Part shown: positions 1 to 12,696 of the stretch, one piece after another
How the letters are laid out: each line of letters begins with the position of its first letter
How positions within the stretch are numbered: the first letter of the stretch is position 1
Source: Nageia nagi
Taxonomy: Eukaryota > Pinophyta
DNA length: 64,000 nucleotides
NCBI GenBank assembly: GCA_050084985.1
Contig: JBITNC010000001.1
Coordinates: 214,954,001-215,018,000 of the forward strand
Direction of reading: 5' to 3'
The notes under the pieces: generated by a model
Told to the model about the DNA's origin: nothing
What the model saw: only the letters and a program-made list of their open reading frames with translations
Databases searched by the model: none
Made by a program: the position numbers and the translations under genes

Positions 1-229
1 TGAGAGAGTATTATGAGGTTAGATCTATTGAATGGACATCATGATCTAGGAAAATAATTTTCCATCAAAAAAACATTTAATTAGATTAACTATCTCATGA
101 TATTAGAGTAGTTAGTTTTCATCAAAGAACTAGAATCCATGGAAGAGTTCTCTTGAAGGTATTGTTGTTCATGTTGTTCCATACTTTCATGCTTATGTTC
201 AATGTTAATTTATGGACTAACCTACTAAT

Positions 230-502
230 GTGTATAAGTGTATTAGTGAATTTGATCTACAAGTGATACTAAAAGAACATGGAAGCTCCATAGGAAATAC
301 ATACATTAAATCAAAGTTTAAACATCATTTTGTATACTCATTTAAGGAAATGGAAGTTTTAGCATTGTATCTAAGAAGACATTACAACATTCAAATACAT
401 AATACCAAAAGCAATAATTTTAATATGGAAAATAATTACTTGTATTTAATTAGTTTTTTAATCAATGATACATTATTGACACTCATATTTCCTTATTCAT
501 AA
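230..502 (+). CDS. Unrecognised 90-codon reading frame, probably a fragment
   Basis: This is an open frame of 90 codons with a mixed, non-repetitive composition, including the stretch KEHGSSIGNTYIKSKFKHHF. It lies just before the first unit of the 345-bp tandem array. Bases 1-229 upstream hold further short open stretches in shifting frames, which would fit an older coding sequence broken by stops and a frameshift. I do not recognise the product and see no ribosomal, enzymatic or transposon motif. It could be chance, since the window is stop-rich but long. Nothing in the sequence shows a promoter or splice signals for it. Confidence 0.2.
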   Translation: MYKCISEFDLQVILKEHGSSIGNTYIKSKFKHHFVYSFKEMEVLALYLRRHYNIQIHNTKSNNFNMENNYLYLISFLINDTLLTLIFPYS

Positions 503-1849
503 TCTCTTGTAAGTCCTTCCCATGCATGATGGTGGGAAATATGTGGAGAAATCCTACTATATGGTGTATCATGATCTAGGGTCTACCAACAACATACCAT
601 GGTTTCCCAATGTTCATGTTGTTATGAGAGTTTATTAAGAGGACTATGGATGCCCAATGTAGTATCTATTTAAAAAAAATGCTTATTTTAATAGTATACT
701 GCATGACCCCCTCTTTATCTTGTACTCCCCTTGATCCCTTACTCATTCATTTTCTCTCCATCATGCAATATATCCCACATCCCTTACCTTTATTTCCTCT
801 ATTATTTGGATAAGGTATGAAGTACATAAAATTTTATAGCTACATGTAGAACATATCTTGTAATTCCATCCCATGCATGGTGGTGGGAAGTGTGTGGAGA
901 AACCCTACCACATGGTGTATCATAATTTAGGATCTACCAATAATGTAGTATAATTTCCTAATATTTATCTTTTAGTGTAAGTATATGGAGAGTACTATGG
1001 ATGCCCTATGTAGCTATGGTTTGAAATATACTTGATGTTAATCATACATTGCATGGCCCATTCTCCATCTTGCACTCCCCTTAATCTCTTACCCACTCTC
1101 CCTCTCTCCATCATTTTGGTCCATCCCACATCCCTTCCCCTAGTTTCTCTATGGTTTGACTAAGGTGTGAAATATAATGATATGGCTACATGTAGAATAT
1201 CTCCTAGAAGTCCTTCCCATGTATGGTGGTGGGAAATGTATGGAAAAATCCTACCATATGGTATATCATGATTTGGGATCTACTAGTAGGGAATCATAGT
1301 TGCTCAATGTTCATGTTGCTATGTTAGTATGCAAAAAGGACTATGGATGCCCAATGTAGTGATGGTTTGGAAACATGCTTGATGATAATAGTACATCATA
1401 TGGTCCCCTCTCCATATTACACTCTCCTTGATACCTTATCCCACATCCCTTACCCTAGTAGCCTCTATGGTTTGGCTAAGGCATGAAGTATGTCCAATGA
1501 TACAAATACATGTAGAATATATATTATAATTCCTTCCCATGCATGGTGGTGGAAAGTGTATGGAGAAACCCTATCATATGGTGTATCATGATCTTATGTC
1601 TACTACAACATACTATAGTTTCTAGACATTCATATTACTATGTAAGTCCATAGAGAGGACTATGGATGCCCAATGTAGTGGTGGTTTAGAAACATGCTTG
1701 ATGTTGATTGTAAACCTCATGACCTTTATTCTATCTTACACTCCCCTTGATTCCTTACCTTCCCTCCCTCTCTCTATCATGTTATTCCATCCCATGTCCC
1801 TTCCCTTTGTTACCTCTACAATTTAGCTAACGTATGAAGTATGTATAAA

Positions 1850-2100
1850 AAATATATATGTCATAAGAAAATTGACCCCTGATATAATTACATAAAGGTA
1901 TTTTAACATAAAACTACTATGATTAGGATAATTAGTGATTAGTCCCCTCTTAGTTTAGTGCAATGTAACTCATCCCATCTTAAGAAATTAATTTCTTTAG
2001 TCTACCCTATCACCTAGGCTAGCTTTCTATGAATTTAATATGCCCCTTACCTTTCTCCTTTGCTGCTCCCTCCATAACTATTGTAATATGTCATGGATTT
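1850..2100. repeat. Higher-order spacer block, copy 1
   Basis: This block interrupts the 345-bp unit rhythm. It contains ATAAAACTACTATGATTAGG-like and TCACCTAGGCTAGCTTTCTA-like strings and matches the block at 3515-3775 and, inverted, the block near 11,000-11,260. It is part of the higher-order unit, because flanking units are equivalent at both places. Confidence 0.75.
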
Positions 2101-3514
2101 GTCCCTTGCCCTAGTTACCTTGGCTAAGGTGTGAAGTATGTCTAATGATATGGCTACATGTAGAAAATATCCTATAATTCCTTCTCATGCATAGTTGTGG
2201 GAAGTATGTGGAGAAACCCTATCACATGATGTATCATGATTTAGTATCTATAAAGAATGTACTACAGTTTCCTAATATTCATATTGCTATGTGAGTATAT
2301 AGAGAGGACTATAGATGTCCAATATAGTAATAGTTTAGAAATACATTTGATGTTGATCATAGAACATATGGTCTATTCTCCATATTGCACTCACCTTGAA
2401 GCCTTGCTTGGTTTCCCTCTCTTCATCACACTAGTTTGTCCCACATCCCTTCCCCATATTCCTCTATGGTTCAGCTAAGATGTGAAGTACATCCCATGCT
2501 TTGGCTACATGCATAATATCTATTGTAATTCCTTCCCATGCATGGTGGTGGGAAGTGTATTGAGAAACCATCCTATATTATGTATCATGATATAGGATCT
2601 ACCAACAATGTACCATGGTTGCTAATGTTCATGTTTCTATGCAAGTCTATTAAGAGGATTATAGATACCCAATGTAGAAATGGTTTAAAAATATGCTCAA
2701 TACTAATTGTATACTATATGTACCCTTCTCCATCTTGCAATACTATTAATTCCTTACCTATTTACCCTCTCTCCATCATATCAATCCATATTAGAGTTGT
2801 CTTTATGATTCAACTAAGGAATAAAATACATCTAATGCTATGGCTACATCTAAAATGTATCTTATAAGTCTTTCCCATATGTGGTGGTGGTAAGTGTGTG
2901 GAGAAATCCTATCATATAATGTATCATGATATATAATCTACCAATAATGTATTGCAACTTCTTGATGTTGATGTTGATATGTGAGTTTGTAGAGAGGACT
3001 ATAGATTTCCAATGTAGTAGTAGTTTGAAAATATGCTTGATTCCCATCATAGAATGCATAACCCCTTCTTCATATTGCACTCACCTTGATTGCTTAACCA
3101 TATATGCTTTATTCATCATGATGGTCCATCATACATTCCTTTCCTAGGTTTCTCTATAGTTTATCTAAGGCATGAAGTATATCTAACACTATGACTATGT
3201 GAAGAACATATCTTATAAGTTTTGTGTGTGGAGAAACCCTTCCATATGGTGTATCATGATCTAGGATCTACTAAAAATATACCATGGTTTCTCAATGTTC
3301 ATGTTACCATACAAGTATATGGAGAGGAATATGAATACCTAATATAATGATGGTTCAAAAATATAAAATATGTCAATCATAGACTGCATGACCCCTAATC
3401 CATCTTGCATTCCCCTTGATTCCATACTTACCTACCCACTCTCCATCACATCAATTTTTCCCATATCCCTAACCCCTATCACCTCTATGCCTTAGATAAG
3501 GTATGAATAACATC

Positions 3515-3775
3515 TAAAAAATACATTCATAATAGGCAAACCAACCCCTTATCTAATTATATATAGGTATTTTAACCTAAAACTACTATAATGAGAATAA
3601 TTGGTGACTAGTCCCTACCTAGGTTGGTGCAATGCAACTCATCCTATCTCAATATAGTCAATTTCTCAAGTCTACCATATCACCTAGGCTATATTTCTAT
3701 GTATCCAACCTACCCCTTCCCTTATTCCCTCATTCCTCCCTCTATAACTCTTATAACATATCATAGATTTATCCC
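3515..3775. repeat. Higher-order spacer block, copy 2
   Basis: This is the second copy of the spacer block, 1.67 kb downstream of the first, with the same order of landmarks (AAACTACTATAATGAGAATA, then CATATCACCTAGGCTATATT). It fixes the higher-order period of the array. Confidence 0.75.
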
Positions 3776-5135
3776 TTATCCTAGTTGCCTCTATAGTTTA
3801 GCTAAGGTGTGAAGTATGTCCAATGCTATAGCTACATGTAGAATTCCTCCTATAATTCATTCCCATGCATGGTGGTGAGAAGTATGTGGAGAAACCTTTC
3901 CAAATATCATATCATGATTTGAGGTCTACCAATAATGTACCATAGTTGCTTGATATTCATGTTGCTATGTGAGTCCATAGAGAGGACTATGGATGCCAAA
4001 TGTATCAATGGTTCAAAAACATGCTCAATGTTGATCATAGACCACATGTTCTCCTCCCTTACACTCCCCTTAATTCCTTTCCCACATTCCCTCTCTCCAT
4101 CACTTTAATCTATTCTACATCCCTTATATCGATTACTCTATGGTTCAAATAAGGTGTGAAGTACATCTAATGCTATGGCTACATGTAGAATATCTCATGT
4201 AAGTCCTTACCATACATGATGGTAGGAAGTGTGTGGAGAAACCCTACCACATAGTATATCATGATATAGGGTATAATAATAATATACTATAGTTTCTTGA
4301 AGTTCATATTATTATACGAGTCCATAGAGAGGTTTATGGATGCCCAATGTAGTAAAAATTTAGAAATATGCTCAATGTTAATCATAGATTGCATGACCTA
4401 TCTTGCACTTTCCTTGATCCCTTTCTTATTAACACTCTATCTATATAATTATTCCACCCCATGTCCTTGTCTTAGTTACCTCTATAGTTTAGCTAATGTA
4501 TGAAGTACATCTAATGCTACAGTTGTATGCAAAACATCTCTTGTAATTCCTTCCTATGTACATTGGTTGGAAGTGTATGGAGAAACCCTACTACATAATG
4601 TATCATGATCTAGGTTCTACCAAAAATATACAATTATTGATTAATATTTAGATTAATATATAAATCTATAAAGAAGATTATGAATGCCTAATGTAGTGAT
4701 GGTTTGGAAACACACTCATGTTGATAGTATACTACATGGCACCCTACCATATTGAACTCCCCTTAATCCCTTATCCATATATACTCTCTCCATAATGTTG
4801 ATCTATCCTATGTCCCTTACCTTAGTTGCTTCTATGATTTGGATTAGGAATGAAGTATGTTGAATGCTATCTCTACATGCAAAACATCTCCTGTAAGTCC
4901 TTCCCATGTAGGGTAGTGGGAAGTGTGTGGAGAAACCCTACCACATGGTGTATTATGATTTAGTATCTACCAACAACATATAATGGTTTCTCAATGTTCA
5001 TATTACTATGTGAATCTATGTAGATGTCTATGTGGTTCAAAAATACACTCAATGTGATCATAGACTACATGGACCCTTCTCTTGCACTCCCCTTGATTCC
5101 TTCCCTATTTTTCATCTCTATATCATGCTCTCCAC

Positions 5136-5659
5136 TCTTAAATGCATAAAATCTTAGTTATGAACAACATCATGGTTATCTATAATTTTTTGGGTCAAAC
5201 TATCCTTAGCCTCAAGTCATGGCTAGGTCTATTGATGTTTACTAAAACCTTATTTATCAAGTACTAGCCATTGCAAAATATGCAATTTAGTTACAAGTTT
5301 GACATCAACTAGAGATACACTTTAAGTATCAATTTCATACCATTTTTAGGCTAAAATGGCTCCTTATGGGCTATCAAAATGAGATTTGGATGTGTTTGAC
5401 TTGGTCATTCACCATGATGAAGGTAAGCTTCTTGATTGATCATCTAAAGGATTAGGTGCATGTATTGGTAGATAGAGCTAAGTGTGGGTTATGATACATC
5501 TTCTCCATTGCATGGTTTACCCTATGATGCATAAGGCTTTAAGTGCATGTACATAGTGTCTAACACTTAATGTTGTATGATCATGCTCATCCCTCATATT
5601 TCAAAGCATCTTAGTCCCTATTTATCCCTTTATTTCTTATGATATTCTTAATTATGATA
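5136..5659. other. No gene or clear repeat seen
   Basis: This stretch lies between two tandem arrays. It is AT-rich and stop-dense on both strands, and I see no coding motif or direct repetition in it. Confidence 0.5.
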
Positions 5660-6700
5660 ATTGATCAAGATTAGAATTCAATGAAGGCTCACACTAACAT
5701 GTGTGTAGATGGAGATCCTAGGATGGGATGCTCATGAGTGGCATTCATAAAGTGTTATATGCATAGTGTAGTTTCTTCATTAAAGGGCAATAGCAAAGAG
5801 CATATCCTTGGGATGTAAGGTAAAGGGAATCATATGAGATAAAGTTCTAAGGGTGTATATGAACTAAATAATACATATATGATCTTTTGATCAATTGATG
5901 CAACTATCATATGTTTGCTTAATTGAGGTTTTGCTTCAAGGAAGATTTACACCAACATGTGTGTAGGAGACAATCCTAGGATGGGATGGTCATGAGTGGT
6001 ATTTGTAAAAGATCATGTGCATAGTGTATTTTATTCCTTATGGTATGACCAAGAGGACCACATCCTTAAGATACAGGGTAAATTACCCCATACTAGGATA
6101 AAGCAATCAAGGCATCCATGAACTAAGCCTCTATCATGTGGTTTTCTAATTAATAAATGCAATGATCATGGGGACCTTTGATTAAGGTTACACATCAAAG
6201 AAGGCTTGCACCAATATGTGTATAGGGGATGATCCTAGGATGGGACACTTATGAGTGGTATTTATAAAGGATCACATGTATAGTACAATCTATTCCTTAT
6301 TGAGTTACCACGAGGACCATCTTCTAGATATGTAGGGCAAAGGGCCCCATATCAAGAAAAAGCTCCTAATATGTCTATGAACCTAATCCCACATCAATGA
6401 TATTTTGATAAATAGATTCAATGATCTTGGGGACCCTTAATCAAGGTTATGCTTCAAGGAAGGCTTACTCTAATATATGTGTAGGGGGTGAGCTTGGGAT
6501 GGGATGCTCATAATTTTTATTCATAAAGGATCACATACATGGTCTAGTTTCTTCCTTCTTAGGTAATCATAAGGATAATATTCTTAGGATGTAGGGTAAA
6601 GGGTCCCATACTAGGAAAAAGATCCTAGGATGTATATGAATTGAACCCTAAGTGGATGATCTTTTGATCAAGGGTCTTAGGTCCCCCTTGTTATGTACTA
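5660..6700. repeat. Four tandem copies of a ~259-bp unit
   Basis: A landmark ACACYAACATGTGTGTAG followed by a GATCCTAGGATGGGATG-like string occurs near 5690, 5949, 6208 and 6467, giving steps of 258-259 bp. Each unit also carries a GGTAAAGGGNCCCATA-like segment. The copies are diverged but stay in register with few length changes. No open frame is kept between copies, so this looks non-coding. Confidence 0.85.
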
Positions 6701-7610
6701 CTCAATTGCAATCAAAATGAGTAGGGATGGATCATTTTTGTATTCAAAGGATTGGTGGGTTATATTATGATCTCTCTTATCAAACATGTGTGGTGGGGTC
6801 TTTGAAGTATTTTCTATCCATATAACATGGTTGAAGGCTCCGTAGTTGATCCTACTAGTAGTCATATGATTGTATCAAGGATTAAGCCATGCATGTCTAA
6901 GTATGAACTATTTCAAACTATAAAATTATGAATGGCTCATTAAAATAGTTATATTTTATTTGATGGTACCATAATACTTAGATAACATAGTAATTTTAGA
7001 GTAAATACATGTACCGAATCTTGACTCTTAAAAGGGATGCATTTATTAGATAAAATACTAGTGTGCATTTACTTTTTTCTTTGGTGATTCATGATAACTC
7101 AATGGATCACATAGCCCTAGTTCTAATGATGCTTCATTCAAATTTCCACCCTATCAACTTTTGATGGTAGGATAGAGGCCTACCATGATGGTGATGTGTG
7201 ATTGATAATTAGTGTTCAATTCTAAATAGGGAGCCTAAGAAATGGCTACCACATCCAAGGAAGGAAGTAAACATGCAAATTACCTAATCCTAACATGGGG
7301 AGGTAGTGAAAATAAATAATAATACTAGGCTCCTAGATTTTGGTAATTGGAATGAGTACAATCTAAACCCCTTAATGAGGATCCATTAGAGGATAAGTTT
7401 GGTGCTAGTAGTTGTAATAATTCTAGTTCCAATAGCATATATTTAAGTTATTATAGTTGAAAAGATCATAGTTGGATCTTGGGCTATGTTTATTGGTCTA
7501 CTACACCATTGTACACCACCACTAACATACCTTCTACCAATGATTCATTCTCGGCCTGAACTAGTTGAGTCATGGTTTTGGAATTATTACTTTGAAAATA
7601 TTAGAGTGCT
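6701..7610. other. No gene seen
   Basis: This is stop-dense AT-rich sequence between the 259-bp array and the left copy of the 2.2-kb direct repeat. I recognise no coding or transposon motif here. Confidence 0.5.
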
Positions 7611-9821
7611 CATTAGCATGAATTAACATGATAGGAGTTAGGTCCTATTCTATTAGCCTTTAGGACTAGAGTAATAATTAATAAGGACTATTGGGGGTAT
7701 TCGTATTTCATTATTAAATGTGAAATTCATGGATTTATGGAATATAAATCATTATAAAAACATTTATTAAGGATGTTTTCATTAATTAAGAATGAATGTT
7801 TGAGGCTCAAAGATGATTAGATACCATCCTAGTATCTACCATGAATAATATTGACTAGAGATTGATGGATGTTACTCTAAGGATTTCATCAACATCTTCT
7901 AAAAAATTAAAGTGTTTGGGTTCTAAGAGTATGGTCACAAGGTTGAACCTTAAAGGAATTAATGTAAGGGAACCACTAGGAGTGTATATTGTAGCTTAAT
8001 TTGATTCAATATAGGGAAACCTACCAAGTCTAGACATAGTAAGGATTAACATATTGATATCTATTTCTTTATTTGGCTAATTTTATTAATGAATGAGACC
8101 TAATCTTGCTAACTAGCTATATAGAGATTCCCCTTTATGGCTAGCTTCTTAGAGGGACTATGGCTATTTAGGTCATGGAAGTTTGAGGTAATAATAGGTA
8201 TATTATGCCCTTAGATATTTTAGGCTACATACATGCTACATTAATGCAATTAGTGAGCTTTTTCACCTAGTTCAACAAGGTTAGGAAATATTTCCAAATT
8301 ACATCATGATGGGGATAGACCATTGCAATTATTGATCTTTAATAAAGAATTCTTACTAAGCACTAGTCATCAACTCATGTTGACTATGTATCTTCCCTTT
8401 ATACACATTTCCCATTGCTCCTATTGATTTAATGATATGATGAAGTATTTTGACCATGATGATGTTGGTGGTTCTCTATTGATGATGTTATGAGAAGTTC
8501 ATTAAACCTTATCATTTAAAGGAAGGAGAATGCATAACAAGGTTACCATAGTTGAACCTATTGTAGGATCATTGCTAGCATTAGCTTTTATATTAGGGGA
8601 GAGAGGTGATACCTTGGGTTTTGCTTTGCACTATTCCATGCTTAGGGAAATTTCCCCCAACATGGAATGAAATTGTAGGCAAGCATGAAATGGATGATCT
8701 TCCTAATCCTCATGATCTATGTGGTAGGATGTCCATTCATTGGTTAAGGTAAGATACTATTCAATTCATGGGCCCTACTTCTTAGTGGTGTGGGGAGCAT
8801 CCTCATCCCACTAGAAAGGGACATCCTTATTATGAAAACCTACCACAAAGGTAGGGGAAATCCTTGCCTTCATATAGTGTAAGTACATCCTTACCATAAT
8901 AGGTCATTTCTTATATAAATTAATTTTAAATGATGGGATACACCTTCCCATGAACCATCATTCAAGGATAGATTGTTTGATCACTAATCCATTACCTAGG
9001 GGAATAAGTGATGCATGGTGGAATGTTAGTTGCCAAAAGTATGTTATGTCCCAAATGATCATATCATGGGTAATGATTCAATATCCTTAGGACTAGAACA
9101 TTTAATGTAATATAGAATGACTCTCAATTACACTTGATTTTCTAAACTTGATGTGACCTTAAATCTCTAGAACCCTTTGTTGGAGGAACTATTATTTGAT
9201 AGATAGTGAAAAGGCACTGAACCCTTCCTTGGTCCTAAGGCACTAGTGATGTAAGGGGTACCTTATGTCAAGTTGTGTTCCTCTTAATCAATATATAATA
9301 TTCAATTCATATGCCTTTATTAAGAGAATAAGTTAATTGATATCCATCATTACACCCCTGTAATCATGCAATACAATAAGTTAAATGGTGGGATCAATTA
9401 CAAGTGCTTGAACCATACCCCATATCAATATTACATGGAATGTGAAAGACTTTTATTAAAGGTGTTGATTTGGTGATAAGTTATGTAATCAACTTAGTTA
9501 AGTTTTCCATGGCCCCATGCCTGAGCTCTCTTATATAATACTTGTTTTTGCTTTGAAGGTCAATAATCTTTAATCTTTAAGCATGGCTATTCATCAAGTA
9601 TGAGGATATGGGAAGCCTTAATGCCATAATGAGATATTTATCTAATCAACATATGCCATGAAGGCTTCATCCTTTTTATCAAGAGAGTGATCATGACATC
9701 TCATTGTGGGTCAAGGTGCCCTATAGAGAGGTTCTAAGGCCCTTCATGCCTTATAGATAGGTGACCTCAATGATGTTCTTAAGAATTGTAGGTTAGATAT
9801 TTTTGATCATATGTGATCATG
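7611..9821. repeat. 2.2-kb direct repeat, left copy
   Basis: This 2211-bp block matches 17,641-19,849 in the same orientation, with only scattered substitutions and 1-bp length changes. The shared sequence starts at CATTAGCATGAA and ends at TGTGATCATGC; flanks differ immediately outside at both ends. It has no TG...CA ends and the flanks give no obvious target-site duplication. It is therefore not a simple LTR pair, although size and spacing (10.03 kb) resemble one. I see no coding frame in it. A segmental duplication or an unclassified mobile unit are both open. Confidence 0.85.
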
Positions 9822-9924
9822 CCATCGATAAAGCCATGGTAGGGAGATGTTAAAAAGAAGCAAAGGTGAATCATAACTTATTATGCCTCTTGTAATAGAG
9901 TTTTAGCTCTCATCATCATATCAT

Positions 9925-10264
9925 GCCTCTTCCTTATTCATGCTAAATACAACATCAATACTCTTCCTATACAAATATAGACCACCTATAGTCCTCTTTT
10001 TATGGCATTTTAGGTTATAGCTTCTAGAGTAGGATTTCTTGATCATACACATATCAAACATATCATTGTTCTTTGATGTTAGATATGCTTTGTAATGTAA
10101 GTATACAAATCATAGTTCTTCATTGGTAGTGTTATCCTAATTCTAGAGTGGTTATCTTCTTCATCTATTTATTTGTATGGTCTAAATTGCTATTTGTAGT
10201 TTGAAATAGGTATTTTGGGTCTTGTAATTATTTATTTGTTTACATTCTCAAAATATTTGTAAAT
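9925..10264 (+). mobile_element. LTR fragment (3' part), element A/B family
   Basis: This stretch aligns with the 3' portion of the LTRs at 36,787-37,578 (reverse strand) and 45,969-46,801. Shared landmarks are GACCACCTATAGTCCTC, a CATATCAAACATATCATTG-like string and a terminal ATATTTGTAAAT. It is in plus orientation and stops where the LTR should end; the inverted 345-bp array begins at the next base or so. No primer-binding region follows, so the rest of the element is lost or never was here. Confidence 0.7.
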
Positions 10265-10265
10265 A

Positions 10266-11260
10266 AGACTTATAGGAGATATTTTGCATGTAGCCATAGT
10301 TTTGGACATACTTCACACCTTAGCTAAATCATAGAGAAAACTAGGGTAAGGGACTTTGGATCGACTAACAAGATGGAGGGAGCATAAATAAGAAAGTGAT
10401 CAAGGGGAGTACAAGAGGGAGTAGGGACTATATGGTTTATGATAAACATTGAGCATGTTTTTTAACTACCACTACATTAGTCATTGACATTCCTCTCCAT
10501 TGACTTGCATAGCAACATGAATAATAGGAAATCATGGTACTTTACTAGTAGACTCTAGATCATGGAATACCATATGGTAGGACTTCTCCACATACTTCCC
10601 ACCATTATGCATGGAAAGTACTTATAGGAGATGTTTATCATGTATCCATAGCATTAGACATACTTCATGCCTAAGCCAAACTATAGAACAACCAAGGTAA
10701 ATAAACTAATATAATGGAGAGAGGGTGAGCAAGTAAGGTATCAAGTGGAGTGCAATATGGAGAAGGGTCCATGCAATTTATGATTAACATCAAGCATATT
10801 TTTGAACCACTGCTACATTAGGAATCCATAGTCTTCTATGTGGACTTGCAACATAACATGAATATTAGATAATTATAGTATTTTACTAGTAGACCTTAGA
10901 TAATGATACACCATTCAAGAGGGTTTCTCCACATACTTTCCACCATTGCATATGGGAAGGATTTATGAGATACATTCTACATGTAGCCACAACATTGGAT
11001 GTACTTCATGCCTTAGCTAAATTGTAGAGGTAATGAAAGGAAGGGATAGATCCATGATATGTTGTAGGAGTTAAGAAGGAAGGAGTGAGGAAGCAAGGGA
11101 AGGGGTAAGTTGGATATGTAGAAAGCTAAGTAGGGTGATAGGTTAGACTTAAAAAAATAATTATATAAAGATAAGATAAGTTACATTCCATCAACCCAAG
11201 TGGGGATTAATCACCAATCATCCTCACTATAGTATTTATGATGGATCTAGTTATACTGAT
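10266..11260 (-). repeat. Inverted piece of the 345-bp tandem array
   Basis: Read on the minus strand this is almost three units of the array at 503-5135. The unit landmarks (TTCCCACCAT...GCATGG and ACATGTAGCCATA strings) recur near 10,300, 10,610 and 10,960. The last part, roughly 11,000-11,260, is the spacer block of the higher-order unit. The array therefore exists in both orientations within 10 kb. Confidence 0.85.
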
Positions 11261-12239
11261 CCATTTTTGGCTAATCTAACTGACCTCTACCTCGCACTAG
11301 CCATGGACTACTCCTACTACATGTTAGTTAACATATCCATATCATTCACTATCATATGTACTTACCAATGTAATGGCTTACCATAGGTCCTTAGGCCATT
11401 ATGTATCCAAGTTCTTCTAAATCAATCCACTTGGGACATTGGGTGTGTCATAGCTACTTTAGGTATAACCCCCTATAGTTACTATTTCAAATAAAAGTAA
11501 CCCGTTTCAATTTCACTCAAATATGAACATATACTAGTGAGTGTAGGATATACTATATCCTATGAGAACAAAATAATAATTTCATTTTCTATATGATAAT
11601 ACTTGATTCAGCTAACTAGATCCTAGGGTGACTTTAAAACCTACTAAAACTATGTTCATTATCAAAATTCAATGACCCTAGGCATTTCTAAAATATAATG
11701 GTTACTATAAAAACATAGGGATCCTAGGGGTTTCATAACCTATAAACATAAAAGGATAAATTCAAAAGTTAGTCTTAATCATAAGATAAATAAGCCTACT
11801 ATAGAAATAGAACATGAAAAGAAGGTCAAGAATCATGATGGGTATATCTTTAATCTGATAAGATGAATAATGCTTGAAATTATCAATTTCTAGGTTGCCC
11901 CAAGGCTAATGATTCTCAATTTCTCTTCTTAGATGCTTGTTGAAAATTTTTGGATGTATATACCCTTAAATTTATTATTTCTAAGGCTTAGGAATGAATA
12001 AATTTGAAGCTCAATGTTTGCACCAGTTACCAACCTAAAAATAAAGATGTGATCTTTCTTAAATAGATTTTAGTGACATGTAAAATCTTGAATTTAAAAT
12101 CCATATGAATTTCAATCCAATTTGAATGATGATTGATTTATTATTTATTATATTTTCATAAGATTTGATTTGATTTGATTGGGGACAAATTGGGAACATA
12201 ATCATTTAATTTTCTTATCTCTTATCTTTTCACCATTTA
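11261..12239. other. No gene seen
   Basis: This is AT-rich sequence between the inverted array piece and the GGGCTAGTCC minisatellite. I recognise no coding frame, RNA gene or mobile-element end in it. Confidence 0.5.
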
Positions 12240-12696
12240 TAAATAGGATTTGTTACTTAAAACTACTATAGGTATCGAGCCAATTTGTGGGATAGTCCAT
12301 GGGTTTTTTCATGGGATGATTCATGGGCTAAATTGTTGGCTAATCCATAGGCTAAACCTTGGGCTAACTAATATTCTAATCCTTGGGCCCATAAATGGTC
12401 TATCCTATGAGCCTAAAAAATTATATGCTATAGGTGATGGACCCCCTTAACTATTTATAGATTGGGTTTTTTACCTAAAAATACTATAGGTACCATGTCA
12501 ATCTAGGCTTGACCAAAGAATGGTCTATGGGCTAGTCCATAGGATGATCCATGGGTCAATCCATGGGCTAGTCTATGTGCTAGTCCACAAGCTAGTCTAT
12601 GGGTTAGTCCATAGGTTAGTTTGTGGGCTGATAAATGGGCTAGTCCATGTTCCCATCCATTAATTGACCAATAGGCCACTCTATGGGTTTACCTAC
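12240..12696. repeat. Minisatellite of a ~12-bp ATGGGCTAGTCC unit, in two larger copies
   Basis: ATGGGCTAGTCC and variants (ATGGGCTAATCC, ATGGGTTAGTCC, ATAGGCTAAACC) recur many times. The block falls into two halves of about 230 bp. Each half opens with TATTTATARATNGG-like sequence followed by an AAAACTACTATAGGTA-like string at about 12,260 and 12,480, so there is a second level of repetition. The short open frame over the first half is the repeat translated and not a gene. The block stops where the LTR at 12,697 begins. Confidence 0.8.

Larger units (their letters stand above)
503..5135. repeat. Tandem array of a ~345-bp unit with ~1.67-kb higher-order period
   Basis: A landmark reading approximately CCCATGCATGGTGGTGGGAA, followed by a GTGTGGAGAAACCCTAC-like string, recurs near 516, 868, 1213, 1535, 2190, 2532, 2872, 3220, 3860, 4209, 4552 and 4900. 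Most steps are 322-352 bp. Two steps are about 640-655 bp because a different ~260-bp block is inserted near 1850-2100 and again near 3515-3775. The pattern therefore repeats about every 1.67 kb (1535 to 3220, 2190 to 3860). Units are clearly diverged from one another, mostly by substitutions. Several short open frames inside the array are the same region of the unit translated repeatedly and are not genes. Confidence 0.9.

Noticed and set aside
2257-4503. Several similar 68-109-codon open frames on the plus strand, resembling a small gene family
   Set aside because: They are the same part of the 345-bp tandem unit translated in each copy. No start, stop or frame is shared by all units.
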